The notes under the pieces: generated by a model | Told to the model about the DNA's origin: nothing | Seen by the model: the letters and a program-made list of their open reading frames with translations, nothing else | Databases searched by the model: none | Translations under genes and position numbers: made by a program | Part shown: piece by piece, positions 1-9,232 of the stretch | Numbering within the stretch: the stretch's first letter is position 1 | How the letters are laid out: every line of letters begins with the position of its first letter | Source of the DNA: Candidatus Scalindua rubra | GTDB lineage: Bacteria > Planctomycetota > Brocadiia > Brocadiales > Scalinduaceae | Direction of reading: 5' to 3' | Length of the DNA: 43,209 nucleotides | NCBI GenBank assembly: GCA_001723765.1 | Contig: MAYW01000021.1 | Span: 1-43,209, forward strand

Positions 1-2
1 TC

Positions 3-623
3 AAGGAAAATAAATGTACTGATTTTATCGATTATAAAATTCACAGGAATGTCCAATATGAAATACACCACAAAAAAGTTGGACGGCCTAAACGCAATAG
101 TACAGGAAAAACTGTTCTGAAAGAATACTTTTCTATTTCTTTTCAAATAAATGAAGATTTCATTGAAAATGAATCATTAACAGATGGAGTATTCCCATTG
201 ATTACAAACTTAAAGGAACATAAACCCAAGAAGGTTTTGGAAATATACAAATACCAACCTTTTTTAGAAAAACGTAATTCCCAGTTGAAAAAATATCAGG
301 AAATAGCGCCAGCATTTCTTAAAAAGCCACAACGAGTTATAGCATATCTTCACATGAATGTGATGGCATTGATGGTTGCAACGATTATAGAACGTCAATT
401 ACGAATAGCTATGAAATTAAATTCGATCAAATCGCTTCCAATTTATCCTGAAGAAAGGTCATGTAAGTACCCAACCACTTTTGATATAGTGAGATTATTT
501 AAATGTATAGAAAGATATGAAGTTGAGGAAAGAGACAAGATTTATGTATTTCCCGCACAGTTAAATGAATTACAAAAACAGGTGCTTGAATTATTAGAGG
601 TGCCAATTTCATTATACCAATAA
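3..623 (+). CDS. IS1634-type IS4-superfamily transposase, C-terminal part (5' end outside window)
   Basis: The frame is open from the window edge to a TAA at 621-623, giving 206 residues with no start inside the window. The fragment holds the segment around DGVFPLITN, then a Y-(2)-x-(3)-E-(6)-K-like signature (YKYQPFLEKRNSQLKK) that matches the catalytic glutamate region of IS4-superfamily DDE transposases, then the hydrophobic and LPIYPEER segments typical of IS1634 C-termini. A TTG at 198 could be mistaken for a start, but coding similarity runs upstream of it, so it is internal. The gene lies at the window edge next to about 530 bases without a convincing gene, which fits an insertion sequence end. 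I could not locate the terminal inverted repeat. Family call is fairly sure; whether the copy is intact cannot be seen. Confidence 0.8.
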   Translation, partial: KENKCTDFIDYKIHRNVQYEIHHKKVGRPKRNSTGKTVLKEYFSISFQINEDFIENESLTDGVFPLITNLKEHKPKKVLEIYKYQPFLEKRNSQLKKYQEIAPAFLKKPQRVIAYLHMNVMALMVATIIERQLRIAMKLNSIKSLPIYPEERSCKYPTTFDIVRLFKCIERYEVEERDKIYVFPAQLNELQKQVLELLEVPISLYQ

Positions 624-1156
624 AATATTTTATATGCCTATTGATTTTGCTCATAATTGTAGTCCATAAATTATAGCGTAACTCTTTATTATTTAGAGGA
701 TTAAGATGCCACGCTTAGTTGCCCAAGTACATTTGATTGGTATTGTATATAAGTCTTTGTTTTATCAGATGTTAAAGCGAATCGTTATGAGCTAAGTCAA
801 TAAGCATTTTTTTATTATTGGAAAGAGTAAAAATGGAAGTTAATAATAAAAAAAAGTTGTGAAATTATAACTTTGCAAAAATGATATCTCCTTGATATAT
901 AATAAATTAAAATTCTGAATTAACTATCCCGAACCTGCGGAATGTAGGATGTAAAATATAGGTTTCGGAAATTCTAAAAAATGATATTATATTCTAAAGA
1001 CCTTTCAAAATTTGTAGTCCAATGTGTTGCAAGTATAGCGGTCATATGATACCGAATATTATTAGCTGGTTGAGGCATTCAAATATTTTTATTTTGCGAA
1101 GCAAAACTAAGAAGTTAGCGACGATAGGAGCTAAGTTCTAGTATTGGAGGTTTTTC
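624..1156. other. Intergenic stretch, no convincing gene
   Basis: AT-rich. It contains a 29-codon ORF at 706-795 (starting MPRLVAQ) preceded by AGAGGA. That start resembles the beginning of REP-associated tyrosine transposases but the rest does not match well, so it may be a degenerate remnant. At 1093-1107 there is a small palindrome, TTTTGCGAAGCAAAA, whose sequence recurs in similar form near 18401 and 39049. No clear promoter or terminator was found. Confidence 0.4.
1145..1150 (+). promoter_or_regulatory. Shine-Dalgarno site fixing the start of the HdrD-like gene
   Basis: TGGAGG lies six bases before ATG 1157. No comparable site precedes the TTG at 1185 that opens the long frame, so translation most likely begins in the short frame that ends after the T8 run. 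Confidence 0.7.
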
Positions 1157-3113
1157 ATGCATCTCTTTCCTGTAATTACAGTGATTGCGCTGGGGGCTTT
1201 TTTTTGTAGGTATTTTCTTGAGAATATCATTCTGGCTCAATGGAAATATATTTTATAAAAATATCAGAACCAAAAAGGATAAATTGATATTCTTAATCAA
1301 AGAACTTTGTAATGTAGAAAAGTGGTTAAGGTTAATATCTGATATCTTTTTTCAAATAAAATTAATCAAAATTAATCCATTTAGATGGTTTATACATGTA
1401 CTATTCTTTTTCAGCTTTCTTGAATTATTCTTTATTGGAAGTATCGGAAATAAGCTAACGAAAATGGGAATATGGTCTGTAACAAAAGATACAGCCTGGT
1501 TTGCATTCCTCAATGACTTTTGTGGTTTAGTAATTATGTGTGGATTGATACTCATGCTTATTAGGAGAATGGTATTTAAGAATCCACAATTAATAAACAC
1601 AACAGGAGAAATATTTCCTTTATTCTGGCTTCTCCTCATTGTGGTTACTGGTTACTTTGTTGAAGGACTAAGGTTTCTAAAAGAATCAACACTTCAGGAT
1701 AGCACAAATTTTGCATTTATGGGAAATATCTTCAGCATAATAATGGAACCGCTTAATCTCAATTGGCCAAATCTACATTCGACAATATGGTGGGGGCATA
1801 TATTTATAACATTTGGCTTTATTGCATATATACCTTATGGCAGATTTTTCCATATGTTCTCAAGCCCGCTTTCCATATTTTTAAGTAATTCAAATCCCTT
1901 TACATATCCACCACAAGGAGGCCTCGCTAATGAGGAATCCATTAATCGTTTTTCTGTAAAGGAACTAATAGAGCTGGACGCCTGTACTAATTGTGGTGAA
2001 TGTCTGGTTTGGTGTGAAGCCCACAGTGAAGTACGAATGGAACACGTAACACCAAGAGGAAAGATTAACAACCTAAAGACCATACTGAAAAAAGAAAACA
2101 GTATTTTAAATAAGAATAGCGCTGATGATGCCTTGATCCAAGAATACTCAAAAGGAGTTTTTGATTGCACTCTCTGTGGCAGGTGCAATCCCGTATGCCC
2201 CGTAAACATAGGCACTGTAAGTATAATGAAAAAAATGAGAGAAGACTTATATCTGAGAGATAAACATCCCGAAAAGCTTAACCTCATGAGAGATGCGGAC
2301 GAAACAGAATACAATATACTTGGCTATCCAAATGAAGAAAGAGCGCTATGGCTTGATTTTATGGAAGACGTTCCTGATAATGTCTGCGAAAAAGAAAGGG
2401 CAGAAGTTTTATACTTTGTAGGTTGCATGTCATCATTTTCACCTGCTATACAAAATGTACCTCAAGCCTTTTTAAGGATTATCTTAAATGCCGGTGAAAA
2501 CGTTGCAGTACTGGGAGAGAGAGAATGGTGCTGTGGCTTTCCATTAATAGCTGGTGGTATGAGAGAATTAGCCTTTAAATTTAGAGAACATAATATAAAT
2601 GAAATAAAAAGGTTAGGAGCAAAGAAGATTGTCTTTAATTGTCCTTCTTGCTATCTTACATGGAAACAGTTTTACAACCTTGAAGGTATAGAGTTGCTTC
2701 ACTCTACCGAGTATATAAATACCCTCATAAAGCAGGGCCTAATAAACTTAAAAGCTGTTGAGGGTAGATTTATTTATCATGACCCTTGCGACCTTGCCAG
2801 AAATGTGGGTGTCTACGAACCGCCGCGAGAGGCAATAAATAGCATACCGGGGATAAATTTCAGAGAATTCGAAAATAACAGAGACAAGGGGTTCTGCTGT
2901 GGTGGTGGTGGTGTTCTCGAACCTCACAACCCTGATTTAGGAAAGTCAATCAACAAAAAACTAATCACGTTAACAGAATGCAGTGGAGCTAATACATTAA
3001 TAACAGCCTGTCCACAATGTATGAGGATGTCATTAACCGGTAAAAAGGAATTAGGTACGGAAATAAAGATTATGGATATCTGTGAGCTAATTGTGGATGC
3101 AACAGTGAAGTAG
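1157..3113 (+). pseudogene. HdrD-like membrane Fe-S oxidoreductase with NarI-like cytochrome b domain, frame interrupted at a T8 run
   Basis: Expected to move electrons between the membrane quinone pool and a partner through haem b and Fe-S clusters (family knowledge). The N-terminal third has about five membrane segments with candidate haem-b histidines (RWFIHVLFF; the GHIFITFGF...RFFHMF region). Two 4Fe-4S motifs follow, CTNCGECLVWC and CTLCGRCNPVCP, then two CCG domains (WCCGFPLIAGG / NCPSCYLTW and FCCGGGGVLEP / ACPQCMRMS), as in HdrD, GlcF and LldE. The true start is ATG 1157, six bases after TGGAGG. That frame runs into T8 at 1198-1205 and stops at 1258, while the main ORF is open in the next frame. 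Removing one T joins them into a 651-residue protein starting MHLFPVITVIALGAFFVGIF. It could be an assembly error, a mutation, or slippage. The next gene starts directly after the stop. Confidence 0.8.
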
Positions 3114-3623
3114 ATGGATATAAATAAATTGACTAATCCCCCTCTTTCCCCCTTTAGAAAAGGGGGAGAAGGGGGATTAATTAAGATTGTGAAAGATAAA
3201 TCAAGAGTATTATTCGTATGCACTGGAAATTCATGCCGCAGTCAAATGGCAGAAGGATTGTTAAAACATTATGGAAATGATAAATTTGAAGTCTATAGCG
3301 CTGGACTGAGACCTTCATCTGTTCACACACTTGCAATCAAAGCGATGGCGGAATTGGACATAGACATTACAAATCAATATTCTAAACCCGTGAACGAGTT
3401 TTTAGGTCAGGAATTCTCTTACATAATTACCGTCTGTGATAGCGCCAAAATGCTTTGTCCATCTTTGCCTGGAAAACACAAAGTCCTCCACTGGAGCATT
3501 GAAGATCCTGCTTCCACCTCAGATACTGAAGAAGAAATGATGAAGGCATTTAGAAAAGTCCGTCATGAAATTCTGGAAAAAATCAAACATTTCATCTCAA
3601 CTACTTGTCGAAGTAGTTCTTAA
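3114..3623 (+). CDS. arsC: Thioredoxin-coupled arsenate reductase / low-molecular-weight phosphatase family (ArsC)
   Basis: Contains the C-x5-R P-loop CTGNSCRS (Cys36, Cys41, Arg42 in the long frame) and the downstream Cys108/Cys115 pair seven residues apart (CDSAKMLC), followed by HWSIEDPA. This three-cysteine layout is that of thioredoxin-linked arsenate reductases, which reduce arsenate in the cytoplasm. The ATG at 3114 abuts the stop of the preceding gene, but residues 7-22 are encoded by a GC-rich palindromic repeat (3134-3179), so either the repeat has been accepted in frame or the real start is GTG 3189 (residue 26), which gives a normal-length ArsC of 144 residues. No arsB or arsR is visible nearby; the neighbours are redox proteins, so a different physiological substrate is possible. 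Confidence 0.82.
   Translation: MDINKLTNPPLSPFRKGGEGGLIKIVKDKSRVLFVCTGNSCRSQMAEGLLKHYGNDKFEVYSAGLRPSSVHTLAIKAMAELDIDITNQYSKPVNEFLGQEFSYIITVCDSAKMLCPSLPGKHKVLHWSIEDPASTSDTEEEMMKAFRKVRHEILEKIKHFISTTCRSSS
3134..3179. repeat. GC-rich palindromic repeat inside the arsC reading frame
   Basis: Two near-complementary arms of about 21 bases, each with two runs of C or G (TAAT-C5-TCTTT-C5-TTT and AAA-G5-AGAA-G5-ATTA), separated by a three-base loop. The same kind of sequence recurs at 35091-35127. It translates in frame as NPPLSPFRKGGEGGL. Confidence 0.85.
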
Positions 3624-3632
3624 TATTTAAAA

Positions 3633-4535
3633 ATGGAAAGAATTAAAAAAGGATTTATTGTTAAGAAGATTATGGTAGCAGTATTGATAATAGGCACTTC
3701 TTTTTGTTTTATGAAAAGTAGCACATGCACAGAAGAACTTACTGAAATTCCAAGCGAAGCGGATATGCTTCTACTTCCACCGGATGATTATAAAGCAATA
3801 GAGTCAAAAATTCAACAGATGAGTGTAGAAACAACCTATAAAAACATGCAGGTTGCTAAAGAAGCTCAAGGCTTAGTACAAGATCCTGGTATTATTGAGG
3901 GAAGAGTAATGGTAACAACAGAACACTCCGATATACCAGAAAGACATTCTGGAAACACTGTAGTCTATATTGAGAATGTTAACGGAAATAATTATAAGCC
4001 TGTGCAAAGAAAGCATGTTGTTACCAGGGGATACATTGCATTTACCAAAGACAGAAGATTACCCCCCGAAGCACCTATCATGGATCAATGGAATGTGGAG
4101 TTTATACCTCATGTCCTTCCTGTTTTGAAGGGATCAACAATAGACTTTCCCAATACTGATACTGTACGACATAATGTTTATTCACCAGTCCCAATACCTG
4201 GTTCGCATAGAATGCTTAGCCTGGGCACCTACGGCCCGGAAGTTATTAAGACAATACGTCTGGATAAAGTAGGAGAGATTCCACTCCGATGTAATGTACA
4301 TCAAGAGATGTCCGCATTTATTGTTGTTCTGGGCAATCCTTATTTTACAGTAACCAATAGAAAGGGTGAATTTACTATTGATAACGTTCCTTCTGGGACG
4401 TATATCCTAAAGACATGGCATGAAAAATTTAAACCTGTTAGTATAGAGGTAACTGTGTCACCAAACCAAACTGTAAAGGTTGTGCTTCCAGACATTTTGG
4501 AGAAACGTGACACAAGCCACCACCAGCAAAAATGA
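3633..4535 (+). CDS. Exported cupredoxin-domain protein with C-terminal carboxypeptidase-regulatory-like domain
   Basis: 300 residues. An N-terminal hydrophobic segment (about 10-27) after a basic stretch looks like a signal peptide. Residues 155-235 form a plastocyanin-like domain with plausible type 1 copper ligands: His180 (TVRHNVYS), Cys220, His223 and Met226 (RCNVHQEM, a CxxHxxM motif). Residues 236-295 look like a beta-sandwich carboxypeptidase regulatory-like domain (GEFTIDNVPSGTYILKTWH). This resembles methylamine-utilisation-type periplasmic copper proteins. It probably carries electrons in the periplasm or paryphoplasm for the preceding membrane Fe-S protein; that role is inferred from position only. 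ATG 3633 lies nine bases after arsC without a clear ribosome site; ATG 3672 is an alternative that would shorten the signal sequence. Confidence 0.75.
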   Translation: MERIKKGFIVKKIMVAVLIIGTSFCFMKSSTCTEELTEIPSEADMLLLPPDDYKAIESKIQQMSVETTYKNMQVAKEAQGLVQDPGIIEGRVMVTTEHSDIPERHSGNTVVYIENVNGNNYKPVQRKHVVTRGYIAFTKDRRLPPEAPIMDQWNVEFIPHVLPVLKGSTIDFPNTDTVRHNVYSPVPIPGSHRMLSLGTYGPEVIKTIRLDKVGEIPLRCNVHQEMSAFIVVLGNPYFTVTNRKGEFTIDNVPSGTYILKTWHEKFKPVSIEVTVSPNQTVKVVLPDILEKRDTSHHQQK

Positions 4536-4723
4536 TTATGTTGAACACAGGCACTTTATACTTGCACATTTTCAACTTTATTATGTTTTATCCTCGCTTT
4601 AAAAAATATACTATTTTGAAAAATTAACCATATTAAAAGCCATCAAATTGCTCAGTCAGACTTTGAAGCTTTGCAAAATTATTAAAGCAACTTAAAACTT
4701 CCTATAACCCATTCTTTTTACTA

Positions 4724-6325
4724 CTATTTTTCACCCAATTTTCCTCTAAGCTCTTTTGCAATTCTTTCAGCGTAGTTTTTCATATACTTATTGAACTTGC
4801 TATTCTTCTTTGATCCATTTTCTAGTTGTTCAATCACATTGTTCACGGTGACATCTTCTATTGGTACATTAAGATCATTTGGCTTTTTCTCGATTAGGAG
4901 CTGTCCAAAGAATATGGCAGCCCAAAAACCTGATTTACCTCCCATATGCAGATTCTTAATTATGTGATCCAATCCTGCATTATCTCCCATTTCTATCAAT
5001 GAAACTGCAGCAGGAATGTGGCTAAATATATTTTCTTTTTCTATAGTACGTTCTAAAACCTCTCTTGTTTTATCATCTTTTTCTCCCAAAGCTGCTAAAA
5101 TACGAGCCACGTCTAATTTTACAGAATTCTTACTATCTTTATCCAAGATAATATCATGCAATTCCTTTCTTATATTTTCTGCAAATTCTGTATCTCCTTT
5201 CCCTAATTTAATAAACTCATCACGTGCTATTAATCGCATGCGCCAGTCACTTTCTTCATTGGTTAAAACGGTCTTTAACAATTTAAGTATATTGTGCTTA
5301 TCTCCAATTTCTAACTCTTCTCCACTTCGATCAATCAGCTTTAAAAATGCTTGTAATGCCTCTAATTTTACCTTAGGCTCATAATCATCCTGGTTTCTCA
5401 AATATTCTAAAAGGCTAGTTTTCGATTGCCCAAAATTTATAGCTGCCATTCTCAATGTAATTATATCCACTTCATCTTTTTTTCTATCTATTTTCTCATC
5501 TAACCCTATTTCCTCATCTAACCTCATGTCTTCTCGTACCTTGCGAATATTTAACATTATTTCTCTAACGCTCTTGGCCTCACGAATTTGTTCTTCTGTT
5601 TCACTTATTAGTTTGTTTGCAGATTCAATTTTTTTTCCTATTTCTACGGCTTCTTTATATATTTCTTGTAAGTGTGCGTACTTTGTGAAACCAAAAAACC
5701 CAAACACACCTCCTATTGTAGAAAAGACCCCGATTATTATATAAGCTACTATCGTAAGAGTTTTCCGACTGCTTTCCACATGATCCATAGTCTTGAAAGC
5801 TCTATCTTCTGTTTTCTGATAAATTGTTTCAGCAGATTTTAGTTTAGCATTTAATGTTTCCTCTAAACTTGTATATGCTTCCCTATAGACTTTATCAGCA
5901 AACTCTCTGACCTTTTCATCAGTATGTCTAATTCTGCCTGCCATTTCTGCCAGAACCTTTAACGAAATTTCCGGAGACTTAGTAATCTGTTGAAGAAAAT
6001 CTTCTCTTCTAATCTCCACAATAGTTGTATCTTCCTGTGCTACGACAGTGGCAGACCTAGGTCTACCATCAAACAGAGACATTTCTCCAAAGAAACTTCC
6101 TTTACCCAATGTTGATAAAGACACCTCACCTCCAGTAGGTTTTTCCAGAACGATCTTTACTTCTCCTGAACGTATAAGGAAAAGCGAGGTACCAGCATCA
6201 TCTTTACGTACAATATAGCTATCTTTAGGATAAACCTTTTCATGGGCAGCCTTGACCAATAAATCTAATTCTTGATCATTTAGTTCTGAGAAAATTGAAA
6301 CTTCTTTAAGAAATTCTTTCATCAT
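4724..6325 (-). CDS. Membrane protein with cNMP-binding domain, coiled coil and HEAT-like repeats
   Basis: 533 residues. Residues 5-125 are a cyclic-nucleotide-binding (Crp-like) domain with a recognisable phosphate-binding cassette, FGEMSLFDGRPRSATV (79-94). A helical linker follows, then one strong membrane segment at about 189-213, a charged coiled coil (about 215-290), and an alpha-helical C-terminal region with HEAT-like spacing (about 295-490). No DNA-binding helix-turn-helix or enzyme domain is visible, so it is probably a ligand sensor that recruits partners at the membrane; this is inference. Two adjacent ATGs start the frame; the second (6322) is better spaced from AAGGGGA. It is transcribed away from the respiratory cassette at 6686, so the two may share a control region. 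Confidence 0.75.
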   Translation of the reverse strand: MMKEFLKEVSIFSELNDQELDLLVKAAHEKVYPKDSYIVRKDDAGTSLFLIRSGEVKIVLEKPTGGEVSLSTLGKGSFFGEMSLFDGRPRSATVVAQEDTTIVEIRREDFLQQITKSPEISLKVLAEMAGRIRHTDEKVREFADKVYREAYTSLEETLNAKLKSAETIYQKTEDRAFKTMDHVESSRKTLTIVAYIIIGVFSTIGGVFGFFGFTKYAHLQEIYKEAVEIGKKIESANKLISETEEQIREAKSVREIMLNIRKVREDMRLDEEIGLDEKIDRKKDEVDIITLRMAAINFGQSKTSLLEYLRNQDDYEPKVKLEALQAFLKLIDRSGEELEIGDKHNILKLLKTVLTNEESDWRMRLIARDEFIKLGKGDTEFAENIRKELHDIILDKDSKNSVKLDVARILAALGEKDDKTREVLERTIEKENIFSHIPAAVSLIEMGDNAGLDHIIKNLHMGGKSGFWAAIFFGQLLIEKKPNDLNVPIEDVTVNNVIEQLENGSKKNSKFNKYMKNYAERIAKELRGKLGEK

Positions 6326-6685
6326 AATCCCCTTTCATAAATTAAATATAAAAGGCTATTACCTATTCTGGGTGAATATTTGAATTCAGATACAACAAAA
6401 TTATATATAGAAATGAGATATATCTATTCTAGTAATGAAATAGAAGCTAGTACCAAAAAATTACTTCTATTACCTTATATATTAATTGTTTCTTTCAAGG
6501 AATGAGTAAAGTAGTTGTGATTTAAAATTATAACTTAAATCGTTATTTTTAAAAGATATTTTTCCATGATCTATAGAATCACGCGTATTATAGTATTCGT
6601 ATCAAATTATTCTTAATTTTTTATTGTTTATACCACTACTTTTTTAGATAATCTTTTACTCTGTTTTCTAACGCTTTTTCATCCT
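6326..6685. other. Divergent intergenic control region
   Basis: About 360 very AT-rich bases between two outward-facing transcription units. It must hold both promoters, but I see no -35/-10 pair close to consensus on either strand and no clear ribosome site before the ATG at 6686. Confidence 0.4.
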
Positions 6686-9232
6686 ATGAAAAATAAATTT
6701 CCTTTCTATATTTTCTATGTAGCCAGTATCCTCATTATTTTATTTCACTCATCAGCCCCCTCTTTAGCCCAGCCGTTCACCGACATCACAACTAACTATC
6801 GTGAGTTTCCGTCAATAGGCAGTCGTATTGCTCTATGGATAGTAGCACAACTTCATCTTAATTTTGCTGCCTTTATACTGGGCGTACCCATATTTTCTGC
6901 AATTGTAGAACTTATTGGCATCTGTACAAAAAACCCACAATATGACAGAACGGCAAAAGAATTTATAAAACTGACTTTAATGGCATTGACAACGACTGCG
7001 ATCTTCGGGGCCCTATTAACATTTTTTTTAATAAGTCTCTATCCAGGATTATTTAATTATCTGACAAGTATTTTTTCTACTACATTTTGGATTTATCCAC
7101 TCCTTTTCTTTGGTGAAACTGCCAGCCTTTATCTCTATTGGTATACATGGGATAAACTTTCCAATCGCAAGTTATTACATCTCTTCCTGGGCATTATTCT
7201 TAATATTTTTGGTATATCCATAATGTTTACTGCAAACTCATGGGTAAGTTTTATGATAAGCCCATCAGGGATTGATGAGCAGGGCATTCTTTTAAACACA
7301 TGGAATGCGATTACAAACTTTACGTGGATGCCACTCAATATTCATCGCTTTATTGGTAATATCAGTTTTGGAGGTGCAATCGTTGCTGCTTATGCAGGAT
7401 TTAAGTTTATGATCTCAAGGACCGATGACGAAAGGGCACACTATGATTGGATGGGATATACCGGGAATATTATAGCCATCATGGCCTTTATGATACTCCC
7501 ATTTGCTGGATATTGGCTAACAAAAGAAATTTATGCATTTAGCGAACAATTAGGCGTGATTCTCATGGGGGGATTTCTTTCATGGCTCTGGATTATCCAG
7601 GCATTGGTTATTGGTATTCTTTTTCTAGGCACAAATTGTTATTTCTGGATAGGAATGGAACGTATTCCTGGTGCAGAAAGATATAAAAAATATATCAAGT
7701 ATCTTGTTCTTATTGTTACCTTGTGTTTTTTGATTTGGGCTACACCACACACTCTTGTCGCAACACATGAAGAGACACACCGTATGGGAGGTAGTCATCA
7801 TCCCGTCGTGGGTGTGCTTGGACTTATGTCTGCTAAAAATACTGCCGTTAACATGATGATTATGGCTACTTTTATAAGTTTTATCATCTACCGTCGAGGA
7901 AACAAGATATCAACAGTAAATTGGTCTAGTAGAGGAAGCAAAATTCAAAAGCTGATAATTTTTGCTGCATGTGGGGTAGTGATATTTTATGGTGTCTACG
8001 GTTATTTTGTAGAAGCCATTACAAGGGTTGGTTTTTCTATTTTTCAGGTTTCATCCGTTCTTCTTTGCATTATTTTAGTTGCTGTTATAGATCTCTTTTT
8101 ATTCCGTAATGCAAAGATTATTGGACGTATCAGATGGGGTGAGATTCCATCCAGATCACAATACGCCCTGCTCAGCATAGGCGTAACCTATGTATGGCTT
8201 ATGGGGCTCATGGGTTTTGCCAGATCGGCCATGCGTCAACATTGGCATGTTTATGGTATTTTAAAAGACACCTCTTCTCATGCATATACTCCAGCGCTAG
8301 GTTATACTGCAAACCTGGTATCCATAATCACCATATTATTTATTGCTTTTATTCTATTTATTTTCTGGATTTCCAGTCTTGGAGAAAAGAATAAAAACAA
8401 CCATGAAAAAACGTATACACAAAAAAAACCTAAAGGTCAAAACCCAAAAACCGTCCTGCTTAAGGGAATGCTTTTTTCCGCAGCACTTATTGGCTTTCTC
8501 ACTCTATACTCAAACAAAATACCACAAATAGAATCCAGAGTACCAGAAGACGTAGTTGTTCTGGAACAGGAACTTACACAGGAAAAAATTGTTCGTATAG
8601 GAAAAGATATCTTCCAGGGCAAAGGAAACTGTTATGTATGTCACCTGGAAGCAGGAGGGCGCGGACCAAATTTAGAAGATATAGGCTTAACTGCAGAAAC
8701 TCGTGAAACTGGTATATCCTCAAAAGATTATCTTATGGAATCACTAATTCAGCCAATGGCGTATCTTGTAAAAGGTTTTGAACCCATCATGCCTCTCGCA
8801 AACAAACCACCTGTGTCTCTCAACCACGGTGAACTTCTTGCCGTTGTCGCCTATTTACAAAGCTTAGGAGGTGTGGTTACCATAACCCCAACCGATATTC
8901 CTGTAGGAGCTTTTGCACCAGTAACAGCAAAAGAAATTATTCTTACAAGAGGCAACATATCTGCTGGAAAACTCGTTTTTGAAGACAAAGGCTGCGCGGT
9001 TTGTCACAAAATAGTAGCAGAAGAGGGGGCAGAACTTGCTCCAAACTTATTTGATATTGGAGACCGGGCAGACATTGAGTTTATTAAGGAATCTATCATA
9101 GATCCTTCTGCAAAAACTGTCGAAGGATACGATCTCGCTATGCCAGAATATGAAGAAGAATTAACAATTAAGGAATTTAATGATCTCATTGCATATTTGC
9201 AAAGCTTTAAAGGTAAAAAATTAATCAAATGA
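6686..9232 (+). CDS. Cytochrome bd-like oxidase core fused to two C-terminal cytochrome c domains
   Basis: 848 residues. After an N-terminal hydrophobic segment ending at SLAQ come about twelve or more membrane helices resembling CydA: GSRIALWIVAQLHLNFAAF (His57), a glutamate-bearing helix (FFGETASLYLYW) and LNIHRFIGNIS (His220), all candidate haem ligands. A His-rich loop at about 355-372 (HTLVATHEETHRMGGSHH) could bind metal. The canonical quinol-binding loop is not recognisable. From about residue 625 two haem-c domains follow, C649YVCH653 and C770AVCH774. No CydB partner is encoded nearby. It resembles bd-like oxidases reported from nitrite oxidisers and anammox bacteria. Likely function: terminal reduction of O2, NO or another acceptor with electrons from cytochrome c rather than quinol (inference). 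The ATGA overlap with the next gene indicates an operon. Confidence 0.8.
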   Translation: MKNKFPFYIFYVASILIILFHSSAPSLAQPFTDITTNYREFPSIGSRIALWIVAQLHLNFAAFILGVPIFSAIVELIGICTKNPQYDRTAKEFIKLTLMALTTTAIFGALLTFFLISLYPGLFNYLTSIFSTTFWIYPLLFFGETASLYLYWYTWDKLSNRKLLHLFLGIILNIFGISIMFTANSWVSFMISPSGIDEQGILLNTWNAITNFTWMPLNIHRFIGNISFGGAIVAAYAGFKFMISRTDDERAHYDWMGYTGNIIAIMAFMILPFAGYWLTKEIYAFSEQLGVILMGGFLSWLWIIQALVIGILFLGTNCYFWIGMERIPGAERYKKYIKYLVLIVTLCFLIWATPHTLVATHEETHRMGGSHHPVVGVLGLMSAKNTAVNMMIMATFISFIIYRRGNKISTVNWSSRGSKIQKLIIFAACGVVIFYGVYGYFVEAITRVGFSIFQVSSVLLCIILVAVIDLFLFRNAKIIGRIRWGEIPSRSQYALLSIGVTYVWLMGLMGFARSAMRQHWHVYGILKDTSSHAYTPALGYTANLVSIITILFIAFILFIFWISSLGEKNKNNHEKTYTQKKPKGQNPKTVLLKGMLFSAALIGFLTLYSNKIPQIESRVPEDVVVLEQELTQEKIVRIGKDIFQGKGNCYVCHLEAGGRGPNLEDIGLTAETRETGISSKDYLMESLIQPMAYLVKGFEPIMPLANKPPVSLNHGELLAVVAYLQSLGGVVTITPTDIPVGAFAPVTAKEIILTRGNISAGKLVFEDKGCAVCHKIVAEEGAELAPNLFDIGDRADIEFIKESIIDPSAKTVEGYDLAMPEYEEELTIKEFNDLIAYLQSFKGKKLIK

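Noticed and set aside
1185..1187. TTG start for the HdrD-like gene
   Set aside because: No ribosome site; the upstream ATG 1157 with TGGAGG encodes a better family N-terminus once the T run is corrected.
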